Positions 52,134 through 61,013 of a stretch of DNA of 64,000 bases are shown here, in pieces. The first letter of the stretch is position 1, and every line of letters starts with the position of its first letter. The stretch comes from Dyella nitratireducens (GTDB lineage Bacteria > Pseudomonadota > Gammaproteobacteria > Xanthomonadales > Rhodanobacteraceae), in contig NZ_BMJA01000002.1 in assembly GCF_014642835.1 (NCBI RefSeq), positions 742,857 through 806,856 of the forward strand, in the 5' to 3' direction. The position numbers were made by a program, and so were the translations under genes. The notes below the pieces were generated by a model that worked only from the letters and a program-made list of their open reading frames with translations, was not told the DNA's origin and did no database searches.

Positions 52134-54350
52134 ATGCAACACCGCGGTCTCACAGCAACCACGCGCTTGAAGCAGTGCGCCTTCGCAACAGCCATCTCCC
52201 TCTCCCTCTCCCTTGGCCTGGGTGCCACCGCACACGCCGATGACGAATCCGCCCGCTTACATCGCGAAGCGCAGGCCGTCACCATCACCCGCGACGACTG
52301 GGGCATTGCTCACGTCCACGGGAAAACGGACGCAGACGCCGTCTTCGGCATGGCCTACGCGCAAGCCGAAGACGACTTCAACCGCGTCGAAACCAACTAC
52401 CTCAACTCGCTCGGCCGCCTGGCCGAAGCCGAAGGCGAATCCGCCATCTGGAGCGATCTGCGCCAGAAGCTCTTCATCGATCCCGCCGAACTGCAGCGTC
52501 AATATGCCCAGAGCCCGGCATGGCTGAAGGCGTTGATGAATGCCTGGGCCGATGGCTTGAACGATTACCTCGCCACGCATCCCGACGTGCATCCGCGCGT
52601 GATCAAGCATTTTGAACCGTGGATGGCGTTGAGTTTCAGCGAAGGCAGCATTGGCGGCGACATCGAGCGCGCATCGCTCAAGGAACTGCAAGAATTCTAC
52701 GACCATGATGGCGACAAGGTTGCCTCCATCGGCACGCCATCGAGCTGGGTGGAACCTACCGGCTCCAACGGCATCGCCATTGCGCCCAAGCTCACCGTGG
52801 ATGGCCATGCACTATTACTGATCAACCCGCACACCTCGTTCTACTTCCGCTCCGAACTGCAAATGTCTAGCGATGCAGGCCTCGATGCCTACGGTGCCGT
52901 GACCTGGGGGCAGTTCTTCATCTACCAGGGTTTCAATAAACACATCGGCTGGATGCACACCTCCACCACTGCCGATGCCGTGGATGAATTCGCCGAAACC
53001 ATCGTGCATCAGAACGGCAAGCTGTTCTATCGCTACGGTAGCGAGCTGCGCCCGGTATCCGTGCGCCAGATCACCGTGCCTTATCGCAAGAGCGATGGCT
53101 CCATGGCACAACGCAACTTCACCGTCTATGCCACGCATCACGGCCCCATCGTGCGAGAGAAAGACGGCAAGTGGATCGCCATCGCCCTGATGAACAAGCC
53201 GCTGCAGGCGTTGGAACAAAGCTGGTTGCGCACCAAGGCCAGCGATTACGCCAGCTACATGAAAGTGGCGGCCTTGCAGGCCAACTCGTCGAACAACACC
53301 CTTTTCGCCGATGACAAAGGCGACATCGCCTATCTGCATCCGCAATTCATTCCCAAGCGCGACGATCGCTTCGATTACACCAAGCCCGTTGACGGCAGTA
53401 ATCCAGACACCGATTGGAAAGGACTGGTTGCGCTCAATGATCTGCCGCACGTGCTCAATCCCCCGAACGGCTGGGTGATGAACACCAACGACTGGCCCTA
53501 TTCCGCCGCCGGCCCCTACAGCCCCAAGCGCGAAGACTATCCGCGCTACATGGATACCATCGGCGAAAACCCGCGCGGCGTGCACGCCACCATGCTGCTG
53601 ACGAACCAGCAGGGCTTCACCATGGCATCGCTGATCACCCTCGCGTTCGATTCCTACCTGCCTGAGTTCGCGCGCCAGCTTCCCATCCTCGTGCACGACT
53701 ACGACGCGCTGCCGGCCAGCGATCCGCTCAAACAGAAACTCGCCGGCCAGATCGCGATGCTGCGACATTGGGATTATCGCTGGGGCATTGCTTCCATGCC
53801 TACGACGCTCGCCGTGTTCTGGGGCGACACGCTGTGGGACAAGATGGACAAGGCCGATAACGCCGAAGGCCTTTCGAAGTACGACCTGATGGCCGAGAAA
53901 GCCGGCGCGCAAGCACGGCTGCAAGCACTGGCCGATGCATCCGACCGCCTGGTGAAAGATTTCGGCAGCTGGGGCATTCCCTGGGGTGACGTCAACCGCT
54001 TCCAACGCATCAACGACGAGATTGCGCCGCACTTCGACGAAAGCAAACCGAGCATCCCCGTGCCATTCACCTCATCGCGCTGGGGTTCGCTGGCATCCTT
54101 CGGCGCCCATCGCTGGCCCGGCACCAGACGCTATTACGGCACCAGCGGCAACAGCTTCGTGGCGGTCGTGGAATTCGGCGACAAGGTGCATGCGCGCGCC
54201 ATCACTGCGGGTGGTGAAAGCGGCAATGTCGATTCACCGCATTTCAATGACGAAGCGGAGCGCTACACCACCGGCAACCTCAGGCAGGTTTATTTCTGGC
54301 CCGAGGAGTTGAAGGGGCATGTAGAGAAGGTTTATCACCCAGGAAAGTAA
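52134..54350 (+). CDS. Penicillin acylase-family N-terminal-nucleophile hydrolase
   Basis: A 738-residue exported precursor. The start at 52134 opens a signal peptide ending near ATAHA (34). The alpha-chain region shows ITRDDWGIAHVHGKTDADAVFGMAYAQAEDDFNRVE, typical of the family. Self-cleavage should occur before S211 in EPTGSNGIAIAPKLT, making Ser211 the N-terminal nucleophile of the beta chain. LINPHTSFYFRSEL and the oxyanion-hole region GWMHTSTTADAVD follow. Members hydrolyse beta-lactam side chains, N-acyl-homoserine lactones or acyl peptides; the substrate cannot be told from sequence alone. Quorum quenching is one possibility. Confidence 0.92.
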   Translation: MQHRGLTATTRLKQCAFATAISLSLSLGLGATAHADDESARLHREAQAVTITRDDWGIAHVHGKTDADAVFGMAYAQAEDDFNRVETNYLNSLGRLAEAEGESAIWSDLRQKLFIDPAELQRQYAQSPAWLKALMNAWADGLNDYLATHPDVHPRVIKHFEPWMALSFSEGSIGGDIERASLKELQEFYDHDGDKVASIGTPSSWVEPTGSNGIAIAPKLTVDGHALLLINPHTSFYFRSELQMSSDAGLDAYGAVTWGQFFIYQGFNKHIGWMHTSTTADAVDEFAETIVHQNGKLFYRYGSELRPVSVRQITVPYRKSDGSMAQRNFTVYATHHGPIVREKDGKWIAIALMNKPLQALEQSWLRTKASDYASYMKVAALQANSSNNTLFADDKGDIAYLHPQFIPKRDDRFDYTKPVDGSNPDTDWKGLVALNDLPHVLNPPNGWVMNTNDWPYSAAGPYSPKREDYPRYMDTIGENPRGVHATMLLTNQQGFTMASLITLAFDSYLPEFARQLPILVHDYDALPASDPLKQKLAGQIAMLRHWDYRWGIASMPTTLAVFWGDTLWDKMDKADNAEGLSKYDLMAEKAGAQARLQALADASDRLVKDFGSWGIPWGDVNRFQRINDEIAPHFDESKPSIPVPFTSSRWGSLASFGAHRWPGTRRYYGTSGNSFVAVVEFGDKVHARAITAGGESGNVDSPHFNDEAERYTTGNLRQVYFWPEELKGHVEKVYHPGK

Positions 54351-54512
54351 GTGATTGAGCGTGTATCTCGGCGCTTGCGGCAATCTGCTCCCCTCCTGCG
54401 ACAGCAAGGGAGCGTTCTCACAAAATGTTTATGACTTAGCCCGGTATCGCCACTTGGTATCCGGCTAGCCGCCCATATCGCTTTCCTGAGCATCCCATAA
54501 GGAAACGCGACC

Positions 54513-54905
54513 ATGACGCAATCCGAGATTGGCCACCGCCCCGTCAAGCAACCCGGCCCGGACCATCCCATCACCATCACGCACAACCCGAAGCGGATTG
54601 TCGTGAAAGCAGGCGGGCGAACCATCGCGGACACACATCGCGCGCTTACGCTGCAAGAGGCGGACTATCCTGCGGTTTACTACATTCCGCGCGCCAACGC
54701 CGACATGGATCTGCTGGAACGCACCGACCACACCACCTACTGTCCGTACAAGGGCAACTGTTCCTATTACAGCATTCCTGCCGGCGGCGAGCGGGCGGCT
54801 AACGCCGTGTGGTCGTATGAAAACCCGTATGAGGCCGTTGCGCAGATCAAGGAGCACCTGGCTTTTTATCCGGATCGTGTCGATGCAATCGAATTACTCG
54901 ATTGA
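54513..54905 (+). CDS. DUF427 domain protein
   Basis: A 130-residue soluble protein. The DUF427 core is clear: ITHNPKRIVVKAGGRTIADTHRALTLQEADYPAVYYIPRANADMDLLERTDHTTYCPYKGNCSYYSI, followed by AVWSYENPYEAVAQIKEHLAFYPDRVD. The fold is a small beta-tent; the Y.P..D and CP.KG motifs are conserved but the biochemical role is not established. A well-placed AAGGAAAC precedes the ATG. A drifted family B end begins 11 bases after its stop. Confidence 0.88.
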   Translation: MTQSEIGHRPVKQPGPDHPITITHNPKRIVVKAGGRTIADTHRALTLQEADYPAVYYIPRANADMDLLERTDHTTYCPYKGNCSYYSIPAGGERAANAVWSYENPYEAVAQIKEHLAFYPDRVDAIELLD

Positions 54906-54915
54906 CGAGTCGCTG

Positions 54916-55221
54916 CGTAGGTTTGGGTGCAAACCCTGAGGTATCCCCACGTTTTTCGAGCTGTTCAAGGATGGGCTTTTTCGCGGCCAATACTTAGCAT
55001 TTTTACCTCAGCGTCATTCCGGCGAAGGCCGGAATCCATGGTGAATGCGAAGCATGGATTCCGGCCTTCGCCGGAATGACGCCGAGGTAATTAAATAGAT
55101 CTTGGCTAGCTTGCTGATTTTGTTCATATCATCAAGCAGAAAACGTGGGGATGCATCAGGGTGCAAACCCCAACTTCTCGATGCATGGGGCTCCGATATT
55201 GGGGTTCGCACCTATTGCGTA
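54916..55221. repeat. Nested composite of family B and family A repeats
   Basis: A family B left end (CGTAGGTTTGGGTGCAAACC) is followed by CCCTGAGGTATCCCCACGTT (54935-54954), whose inverted counterpart AAAACGTGGGGATGCATCAGG is at 55140-55160, then GATGCATGGGGC and a right end TTGGGGTTCGCACC. A complete short family A element (55012-55081) lies inside. No gene is present in the 506 bases 54906-55411; the rest, from 55222, is featureless to me. Confidence 0.7.
55012..55081. repeat. Family A repeat, short form
   Basis: A 70-base element: both 27-base arms separated by CATGGTGAATGCGAAGCATGG. It sits inside the family B composite, which implies insertion into a pre-existing element. Confidence 0.85.
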
Positions 55222-55411
55222 CGCAGGCTGCCGTCGCCGATTCCCAGGCATAGACGAAGCGTGGCGAGCGTCTTGTACGTGAGCGAACAGGACCGCCGCA
55301 TCGCATTCTTGGATTGAACCGGCCTGGATGATGATTCGTCAGGCCGCCAAGCCAGCTTGGACGGAATAACTTGGCCGCGCAGAAACAACCAATGAACCCA
55401 AGGCCAGGCCA

Positions 55412-56059
55412 TCATCGGCTCCCCACGGCAATGGTTGGAGTCGTATCGACCGTATTGCCATACAGTGTGGTCGCCTGCATCGACGGACGCGCGCAGAACC
55501 GCGCGTACCAGGAGGATAGCCGCGGACGTGCTTCCTGAAATGCGTAGACACACCGGAACTCGATCCAGCTAAGAGCTGTGGCCAGGGCGACATCGCCGAT
55601 GTCGAGCGCCTTCTGCTCTTCAAGATGGTCTTCAAGAAAATTGCAAGCAGCGACGATCTTTTGCAACTGGCCTTCATGCATTGGCTTCCAGCGAACGGCT
55701 TCCGGCCGCCGCTCGATTTCCCAGCGTACGGCGATGCCCGCATCGGCTATACCCATGGCGATCGATTGGTTGCGGAGTGCGCGATAGCGGCGCGCCGGAT
55801 CGGCGGGAAGAAGCTTGGCGCCCTCGTGCAAGCCGTCCAGGTATTCGCAGATCACGCATGAGTCGAACAGCACCTCGCCGTTGTCGCAGATCAATACCGG
55901 CACTTTTCCCAGGGGATTGAGTGCGAATATGTCGTCGTTGCGCGTGAGCGGGCTGGTTTCGTGATGCACCACGTCCAGATGGTCCGCCAGGCCCATTTCA
56001 TAAGCGGCCACGAGTACTTTGCGGGCGTAAGGGGAGTGCGTCTGATACAGAAGTTTCAT
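55412..56059 (-). CDS. Glutathione S-transferase family protein
   Basis: A 215-residue cytosolic protein. The N-terminal thioredoxin-like domain reads MKLLYQTHSPYARKVLVAAYEMGL, with the S9-P-Y active-site region, then NPLGKVPVLICDNGEVLFDSCVICEYLD, where the cis-proline (VP) and the glutathione-binding Asp-Ser are intact. A helical C-terminal domain follows (about 85-205). Similar in layout to E. coli YibF-type proteins; the electrophile substrate is unknown. Twelve bases separate it from the upstream dehydratase gene on the same strand, so co-transcription is likely. Confidence 0.9.
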   Translation of the reverse strand: MKLLYQTHSPYARKVLVAAYEMGLADHLDVVHHETSPLTRNDDIFALNPLGKVPVLICDNGEVLFDSCVICEYLDGLHEGAKLLPADPARRYRALRNQSIAMGIADAGIAVRWEIERRPEAVRWKPMHEGQLQKIVAACNFLEDHLEEQKALDIGDVALATALSWIEFRCVYAFQEARPRLSSWYARFCARPSMQATTLYGNTVDTTPTIAVGSR

Positions 56060-56071
56060 GAAGTGGCGTGC

Positions 56072-57043
56072 TTACCGTGAAAAAGCGAGCGGAGGTGAGA
56101 GCAGGCGCTGGCGTAGAACGGGCGCGATGTTTGCGCCTGTCAAAATCGTGGCTACACGTTGCCCTGCATAGCGCTTCGGCGTCGCGAGGATGGCGGCAAT
56201 CCCAGCTGCTCCCGCCGGTTCGACAACGACGCCAAGCGTGCGATGTATCAACTGCATCGCCGCGAACAAGTCATCGTCGGACACGGCAACGACGTCATCG
56301 CAGCAGTCGCGCAGCCGGGCCAACGTGGCGGGAATCGGCACACGTACGGCGATACCGTCGGCGATGGTGTCTGCACGTGCGGTGACAATAGCTTGTCCCG
56401 CTTCCAGCGAAAGCTTCATGGCTGGCGCATTGACTGCGACAACGGCGATGACATGTACATGCGGAGCCAAGGCGCGCACGACGCGGCCTATGCCATCCAG
56501 TAGAGCGCCATTGCCGAGCGGCACCACGATGCTGTCGAACGACGCAGCGTCGAGCAGCTCCAGAGCGATCGTGCCGGCGCCATCTGCAATGGCCGGTTCG
56601 GCGCCGTCTTCCACCCAGCGTTGGCCGGTGTGCAAGGCATGATCTCGCGCAGCCGCCTTGGCCGCATCGAAGTCTGCACCGGCGAGTCGAACATCCGCCC
56701 CCAACCTGCGCATTGCTTCGATTTTTACCGGGTTTGCCTGCTCGGATGCGAAAACCGTGCATGCATGCCCGCGCCGATTCGCTGCATAGGCCAGTCCTTG
56801 CCCAAAGTTGCCGGCGGACGCGCAGACAACCGATTCCTCGGCCGCCAATGCCGTCGCGCAGAACAGATCCGCACCACGTCCCTTGAAGCAGCCGATTGGA
56901 TTGGCCAGCTCGGATTTCGCCAACACGTGGCAGCCCGTTGCAGCGTCCAGTGCTGCAGCCGTCAGCAGGGAGGAGCGGAGGAAAACCCGTTCGATGTGGC
57001 GTGGTGCTTCAACAATGCCGGTGATATCGAGATCCAGAGGCAC
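56072..57043 (-). CDS. PLP-dependent threonine/serine dehydratase-like enzyme
   Basis: A 323-residue fold-type II PLP enzyme. The cofactor lysine is K54 in LANPIGCFKGRGADLF (the catabolic dehydratase form would be SFKxRGA). The substrate loop is SAGNFGQGLAYAANRRG, and the phosphate-binding glycine loop is VPLGNGALLDGIG. It likely deaminates an amino acid to a keto acid, but cysteine in place of the usual serine before FK, and a shorter C terminus without a regulatory domain, leave open ectoine-utilisation or other related dehydratases. An Lrp-type regulator is divergent 124 bases away and is probably its regulator. Confidence 0.88.
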   Translation of the reverse strand: MPLDLDITGIVEAPRHIERVFLRSSLLTAAALDAATGCHVLAKSELANPIGCFKGRGADLFCATALAAEESVVCASAGNFGQGLAYAANRRGHACTVFASEQANPVKIEAMRRLGADVRLAGADFDAAKAAARDHALHTGQRWVEDGAEPAIADGAGTIALELLDAASFDSIVVPLGNGALLDGIGRVVRALAPHVHVIAVVAVNAPAMKLSLEAGQAIVTARADTIADGIAVRVPIPATLARLRDCCDDVVAVSDDDLFAAMQLIHRTLGVVVEPAGAAGIAAILATPKRYAGQRVATILTGANIAPVLRQRLLSPPLAFSR

Positions 57044-57167
57044 GCGTGCAGACCTTTCTGAAGTAGCCGTAGCGGTGACTTATGCTAGGGTTTGCCCGCG
57101 CGGCCAGCCCGCGACTATCGGCAACACGGCAGGTTATTTCCCCACCCTACGCACCCACTGCGCGCAC

Positions 57168-57647
57168 ATGCCCATCGAATTGGACAAGCTTGACCGTCGC
57201 ATCCTCGCTATCGTGCAAAAGGACGTACGTCGTCCGGCCGAGCTGATTGGTGCCGAGATCGGGCTCTCTGCGTCGGCGGTGCAGCGTCGCATCACGCGAT
57301 TGCGCGACAGCGGCGTGATTACCGCCGAAGTGGCGGTGATCGATGCCAAAAGCGTCGGCCTGCCGCTGACACTGATCGTCGACGTGGAAGTGGAGCGCGA
57401 ACGGCCGGAACTGCTGGCCAGCCTCAAGCAATGGATCGCCGCAGAACCGATGATCCAGGAGGCGTGGTACGTCACGGGGGCAGGGGATTACGTACTGATC
57501 ATCGTAGCGCGCGATATCGAGGATTTCGAAGCGTTGATGCAGCGATTGCTTAGCGAAAACGCCAATGTGCGGCGTTATCAGACTCGCGTTACGTTAGGCA
57601 CGATCAAGCGGGGCATGCTGGTGCCAGTAGAGCCGTTGGCCGAATAG
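57168..57647 (+). CDS. Lrp/AsnC-family transcriptional regulator
   Basis: A 159-residue regulator. The N-terminal helix-turn-helix reads LDKLDRRILAIVQKDVRRPAELIGAEIGLSASAVQRRITRLRDSGVI; the C-terminal RAM ligand domain includes GLPLTLIVDVEVERERPE and VTGAGDYVLIIVARDIEDFEALMQRLLSE. The start at 57168 gives the standard Lrp N terminus; longer in-frame starts would lie within the divergent gene. It probably senses an amino acid and controls the adjacent dehydratase-GST pair from the shared 124-base region. Confidence 0.9.
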   Translation: MPIELDKLDRRILAIVQKDVRRPAELIGAEIGLSASAVQRRITRLRDSGVITAEVAVIDAKSVGLPLTLIVDVEVERERPELLASLKQWIAAEPMIQEAWYVTGAGDYVLIIVARDIEDFEALMQRLLSENANVRRYQTRVTLGTIKRGMLVPVEPLAE

Positions 57648-57711
57648 ACCTGGTTGGGGGAGACATGGAAAGCAGCAGGGCGGTAACGATTCGCGCAGGG
57701 ATTGTTTTGGC

Positions 57712-57753
57712 CGTCATTCCCGCGAAAGCGCCTCCGCTTTCGCGGGAATGACG
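57712..57753. repeat. Family A-like palindrome with CGCGAAAGCG arms
   Basis: CGTCATTCCCGCGAAAGCG / CGCTTTCGCGGGAATGACG with a four-base loop: a 19-bp perfect stem. A variant of family A in which GGCGAAGGCC is replaced by CGCGAAAGCG, as also at 33912 and 58374. Confidence 0.75.
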
Positions 57754-57905
57754 GCCCTAAGGGAATCCACGCTTTCATGGCAACCTACGAACTGCGGAGG
57801 AACGACGATAGGATTTTTCAGCTTTCCCGTTGACAGCTGTCGAATTCTCCCTCTTCTATTCGTTACTACAGTCAGAGGGCCTTCCTCTGCATTCGGAACC
57901 TACCC

Positions 57906-58352
57906 ATGTCCACACAAACGATCCGTCTTCATCGTGTACTGCGCGCCACCCCCGAGCGCGTCTACCGCGCCTTCCTCGACGCCGACGCCATGGCCAAATG
58001 GCTGCCACCCAACGGATTTACCGGCCGCGTATACAAGCTGGAGCCGAAGGTAGGTGGGCAATACCGGATGTCGTTCACCAACTTCACGACAGGCGACAGC
58101 CATGCGTTTGGTGGCGAATACCTGGAGCTGGTGCCGAGCGAGCGGCTGCGCTACACCGGCGTATTTGATAATCCGAACTTGCCGGGAACCATGCAGACGA
58201 CCGTGACACTGCGCGCCGTGTTTTGCGGCACGGAGCTGACGGTGGTGCAGGAGGGGATTCCCGAGGCGATTCCGGCGGAGGCTTGCTATCTGGGGTGGCA
58301 GGAATCGCTGGTGTTGCTGGCGGAGTTGGTGGAAGCGGAGATTCGGCAGTAA
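57906..58352 (+). CDS. SRPBCC (START/AHSA1-like) domain protein
   Basis: A 148-residue single-domain protein: IRLHRVLRATPERVYRAFLDADAMAKWLPPNGFTGRVYKLEPKVGGQYRMSFTNFTTGDSHAFGGEYLELVPSERLRYT, then TVTLRAVFCGTELTVVQEGIPEAIPAEACYLGWQESLVLLAELVE. This is the AHSA1-like ligand-binding helix-grip fold; the name does not imply Hsp90 activation. Small hydrophobic ligand binding is usual. A 38-base palindrome 22 bases after the stop likely ends its mRNA. Confidence 0.9.
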   Translation: MSTQTIRLHRVLRATPERVYRAFLDADAMAKWLPPNGFTGRVYKLEPKVGGQYRMSFTNFTTGDSHAFGGEYLELVPSERLRYTGVFDNPNLPGTMQTTVTLRAVFCGTELTVVQEGIPEAIPAEACYLGWQESLVLLAELVEAEIRQ

Positions 58353-58373
58353 GGGTGCGCCGGTAACCTGAGC

Positions 58374-58411
58374 ATGGCCGTCATTCCCGCGAAAGCGGGA
58401 ATGACGGCCAT
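58374..58411. terminator. Perfect palindrome between convergent genes
   Basis: ATGGCCGTCATTCCCGC paired with GCGGGAATGACGGCCAT around GAAA: a 17-bp stem with a four-base loop. It lies 22 bases from the SRPBCC stop and ten from the DUF2501 stop. A family A arm pair used as a bidirectional terminator. Confidence 0.65.
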
Positions 58412-58420
58412 GCGAGATGT

Positions 58421-58873
58421 TCAATGCCCCAGGAAACTCTTCCCCTGCTTCAACACCACATCACAAGCCTTGGTCGTGATCTTCGACTTCAAATCACTGT
58501 TCCCGCCACCAACGCTGGATAGATCGGTGGTATGCCCATTGCTGCCCTTGAGCATCCCGCTGAGGCCGCTCTGGTAGTCACTATTGTTGGAGCCGCCATC
58601 GGTCTTGCCCAGCAGCTTGCCGGCAATGCCGGAGGCGCCAGAGTCACCGCCCAGGTAGTTGTTCTTGACGCAGTACTGCAGCAGACCGGCGACGTTGCCC
58701 ATGCTGCCGGAACTCATGGAACCGGTGCCGCCCAGCGAGCCGAGTTTTCCGCTGAGGTTACTGCCCAGATTGCCGAGGTCCTGGGCCGATGCCGCGCCGC
58801 AAGCCAGGCACAACCCGAAAGCTGCCGCGGCCATGATTGAGGTTCTTGCCATACCGTTCTTTTGCATCGTCAT
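58421..58873 (-). CDS. DUF2501 exported protein (YjjA-like)
   Basis: About 150 residues. The ATG at 58873 lies eight bases after AAGGAG, whereas the ATG two codons earlier is only two bases from it. A signal peptide (to about 30, GAASAQ) is followed by a glycine/serine-rich region (LGNLGSNLSGKLGSLGGTGSMSSGSMGN) and the DUF2501 core VAGLLQYCVKNNYLGGDSGASGIAGKLLGK ... LKSKITTKACDVVLKQGKSFLGH with its two conserved cysteines, probably a disulfide. E. coli YjjA has the same domain; function unknown. Confidence 0.85.
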   Translation of the reverse strand: MTMQKNGMARTSIMAAAAFGLCLACGAASAQDLGNLGSNLSGKLGSLGGTGSMSSGSMGNVAGLLQYCVKNNYLGGDSGASGIAGKLLGKTDGGSNNSDYQSGLSGMLKGSNGHTTDLSSVGGGNSDLKSKITTKACDVVLKQGKSFLGH

Positions 58874-58879
58874 GAGCAT

Positions 58880-59284
58880 GTCTCCTTGTGGGTGTGAACA
58901 TTCAATACCGAAGCTTGTTAGAAGTATGTCAGCGTGCTTCTGGACAACCCTGCGAAGATCCTTTCCGTAAAGCGGTTAGTGGGTCGAGCCGAGGGATTCT
59001 CCGATGGCCTTGGTGACTTCGTTGGCGATATCGTTCTGAATCATCAGCTTGTCGTCCCCGTTGCGTCCATAGGTTTGCAACCATGCCACAAAGCCGTTGG
59101 GGCGACGAGTCGAAGGCCTATGCCAGACAGTTGCGGATGCAAAGGACGCCGCTGCAAAAACGGCCGCACCGTAGAAGTGAGATATCGGCATAGGGACGTG
59201 CCGGCTTTCGGATGCGCTGCGACTACTTTGTAACACTGCGCGCGGTTTAATCTATGGCTAATGATAAAAAGAAGGCCACGCAAC
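58880..59284. other. Intergenic region upstream of maeA
   Basis: About 400 bases between leftward DUF2501 and rightward malic enzyme. It includes one marginal small frame (58976-59191, minus) listed separately. No hairpin or operator stands out. Confidence 0.4.
58976..59191 (-). CDS. Possible small exported protein (uncertain)
   Basis: A 71-codon frame with a short N terminus, an alanine-rich hydrophobic stretch (AAVFAAASFASATVW, about 9-23) and a polar tail ending GESLGSTH. It could be a small secreted protein. No convincing ribosome-binding site is seen and I recognise no family. Kept only because the gap is otherwise empty. Confidence 0.25.
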   Translation of the reverse strand: MPISHFYGAAVFAAASFASATVWHRPSTRRPNGFVAWLQTYGRNGDDKLMIQNDIANEVTKAIGESLGSTH

Positions 59285-60982
59285 ATGCAGGACATTGCAA
59301 ACACCCAGGCTGTCATCAAGACCAGCCTCAGCGGCTATGAGTTGATCAACACGCCGATGTTGAACAAGGGCATGGCTTTTACCGCACATGAGCGCGACAT
59401 GTTCCGTTTGCACGGGCTGCTGCCGCCGCATGTCGGCACCATCGACGAGCAGGCGGATCGCCGGCTGAAGATCCTGCGCGCTTTCAGTACCGATTTCGAA
59501 CGCTATGCCTTTCTGCGCGATCTGCAGGACACCAACGAAACGTTGTTCTACCACGTGCTGGTGCACCACCTGGAAGAACTGCTGCCACTGGTGTACACCC
59601 CCACGGTCGGCGAGGGTTGCCAGCACTTCAGCGAGATCTGGCGCAAGCCGCGCGGCTTGTTCCTGAGCTACCCCAACAAGCAGCGCATCCGCGAAATCCT
59701 GGCCGATCCGCGTTTCGACCGCGTGCGTGTCATTGTGGTGAGCGATGGCGAGCGCATTCTTGGCCTGGGCGACCAGGGTGCGGGCGGCATGGGTATTCCG
59801 ATTGGCAAGCTCTCGCTCTACACCGGTTGTGCCGGCATCCATCCGGAACTTACGTTGCCGATCCTGCTTGATGTAGGCACCAATAATCGCGAGCGCCTGA
59901 CCAATCCTTTGTATATCGGCTGGCGGCACGAGCGCATCGTTGGCACTGAATACGATGAGTTCGTCGAGGAATTCGTCAGCGCCGTGATCGAGCGCTGGCC
60001 CGACGTGCTGCTGCAATGGGAGGATTTCGCCGGCTCCAATGCCAGCCGCCTGCTGCAGAAATACCGCGGCCGTCTGTGCACCTTCAACGACGACATCCAG
60101 GGCACGGCGGCGATTGCAGCCGGCACCTTGCTGGCTGCCATCAACGTCACCGGCATCCCTCTGCAGGAACAGCGCATTGCCGTACTTGGCGCGGGTTCGG
60201 CCGGTTGCGGCATTTCATCGTTGCTGCTGCGTGCGATGGTGGATGCCGGCATGAGCGAGGAGCAGGCGAGCCAGGCGTTTTTCCTGGTCGACCGCAATGG
60301 TTTGCTGGTGGAAGGCATGGAGGGCATCACGTCAGCGCAGGCGCCGTTCGTGCAATCGCGCGATGCCATAAAAGGCTGGGACGACGATGCCTCCAGTCAC
60401 ATTGGCTTGCTTGAAGTGATGCGCCATGCCAAGCCGACCGTCCTGATCGGCGTATCGGGGCAGGCGGGTGCCTTCTCGGAAGATGTGGTCCGCACGATGG
60501 CGCAGCACGTCGAACGCCCGGTGATCTTTCCGCTGTCCAACCCGACCTCGCGTAGCGAGGCGACGCCGCAGCAATTGATCGAGTGGACGGAGGGACGCGC
60601 GTTGGTGGGTACGGGCAGTCCGTTTGCACCGGTGCCGTGGCAAGGCCGGAGCGTGCACATCGACCAGACCAACAACTCCTACGTATTTCCCGGCGTCGGC
60701 CTGGGCGTGCTCGCTGTGGGTGCAAAGCGTGTCACGGACACGATGTTCATGGCGGCTGCGAAGGCTGTGGCGGCCATGTCGCCGACAGTGAAGGACAAGA
60801 CCGCCTCGTTGCTGCCACCCGTGGATCAGTTGCGCGAGGTGTCGGTGGCGGTGGCGAAGGCGGTGGCGATGCAGGCGCAAGTGGACGGTGTGGCGGGCGC
60901 GTGTGATGAGGCTGAGGTGGATCGGCGGATCGAGGCGTTTGTGTGGGAGCCGAAGTATTTGCCGTATGCGTTGGCTGGGTGA
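59285..60982 (+). CDS. maeA: NAD-dependent malic enzyme (oxaloacetate-decarboxylating)
   Basis: A 565-residue enzyme, the same length as E. coli MaeA, converting malate to pyruvate with NAD reduction. The N-terminal malic domain includes GYELINTPMLNKGMAFTAHERDMFRLHGLLPP, VYTPTVGEGCQHFSEIWRKPRGLF (catalytic tyrosine), and VSDGERILGLGDQGAGGMGIPIGKL. CTFNDDIQGTAAIAAGTLLAA carries the metal-binding acidic residues. The NAD fold is IAVLGAGSAGCGISSLLL, and PLSNPTSRSEATPQQLIEWTEGRALVGTGSPF closes the family pattern. The start at 59285 follows AGAAGG. Joins the TCA cycle to pyruvate, useful during growth on organic acids such as those carried by the SatP/DcaP route. Confidence 0.96.
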   Translation: MQDIANTQAVIKTSLSGYELINTPMLNKGMAFTAHERDMFRLHGLLPPHVGTIDEQADRRLKILRAFSTDFERYAFLRDLQDTNETLFYHVLVHHLEELLPLVYTPTVGEGCQHFSEIWRKPRGLFLSYPNKQRIREILADPRFDRVRVIVVSDGERILGLGDQGAGGMGIPIGKLSLYTGCAGIHPELTLPILLDVGTNNRERLTNPLYIGWRHERIVGTEYDEFVEEFVSAVIERWPDVLLQWEDFAGSNASRLLQKYRGRLCTFNDDIQGTAAIAAGTLLAAINVTGIPLQEQRIAVLGAGSAGCGISSLLLRAMVDAGMSEEQASQAFFLVDRNGLLVEGMEGITSAQAPFVQSRDAIKGWDDDASSHIGLLEVMRHAKPTVLIGVSGQAGAFSEDVVRTMAQHVERPVIFPLSNPTSRSEATPQQLIEWTEGRALVGTGSPFAPVPWQGRSVHIDQTNNSYVFPGVGLGVLAVGAKRVTDTMFMAAAKAVAAMSPTVKDKTASLLPPVDQLREVSVAVAKAVAMQAQVDGVAGACDEAEVDRRIEAFVWEPKYLPYALAG

Positions 60983-61013
60983 AAGCCGCGACGTATCCAC
61001 ACGGCTTTTTTCA
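60983..61013 (+). terminator. Rho-independent terminator of maeA
   Basis: AAAGCCG ... CGGCTTT stem with a 13-base loop, followed by TTTC (a six-T run including the stem), directly after the maeA stop. Confidence 0.7.

Noticed and set aside
52815..54032. 405-codon antisense frame over the acylase gene
   Set aside because: Shadow of the penicillin-acylase reading frame, which has a signal peptide and catalytic serine.
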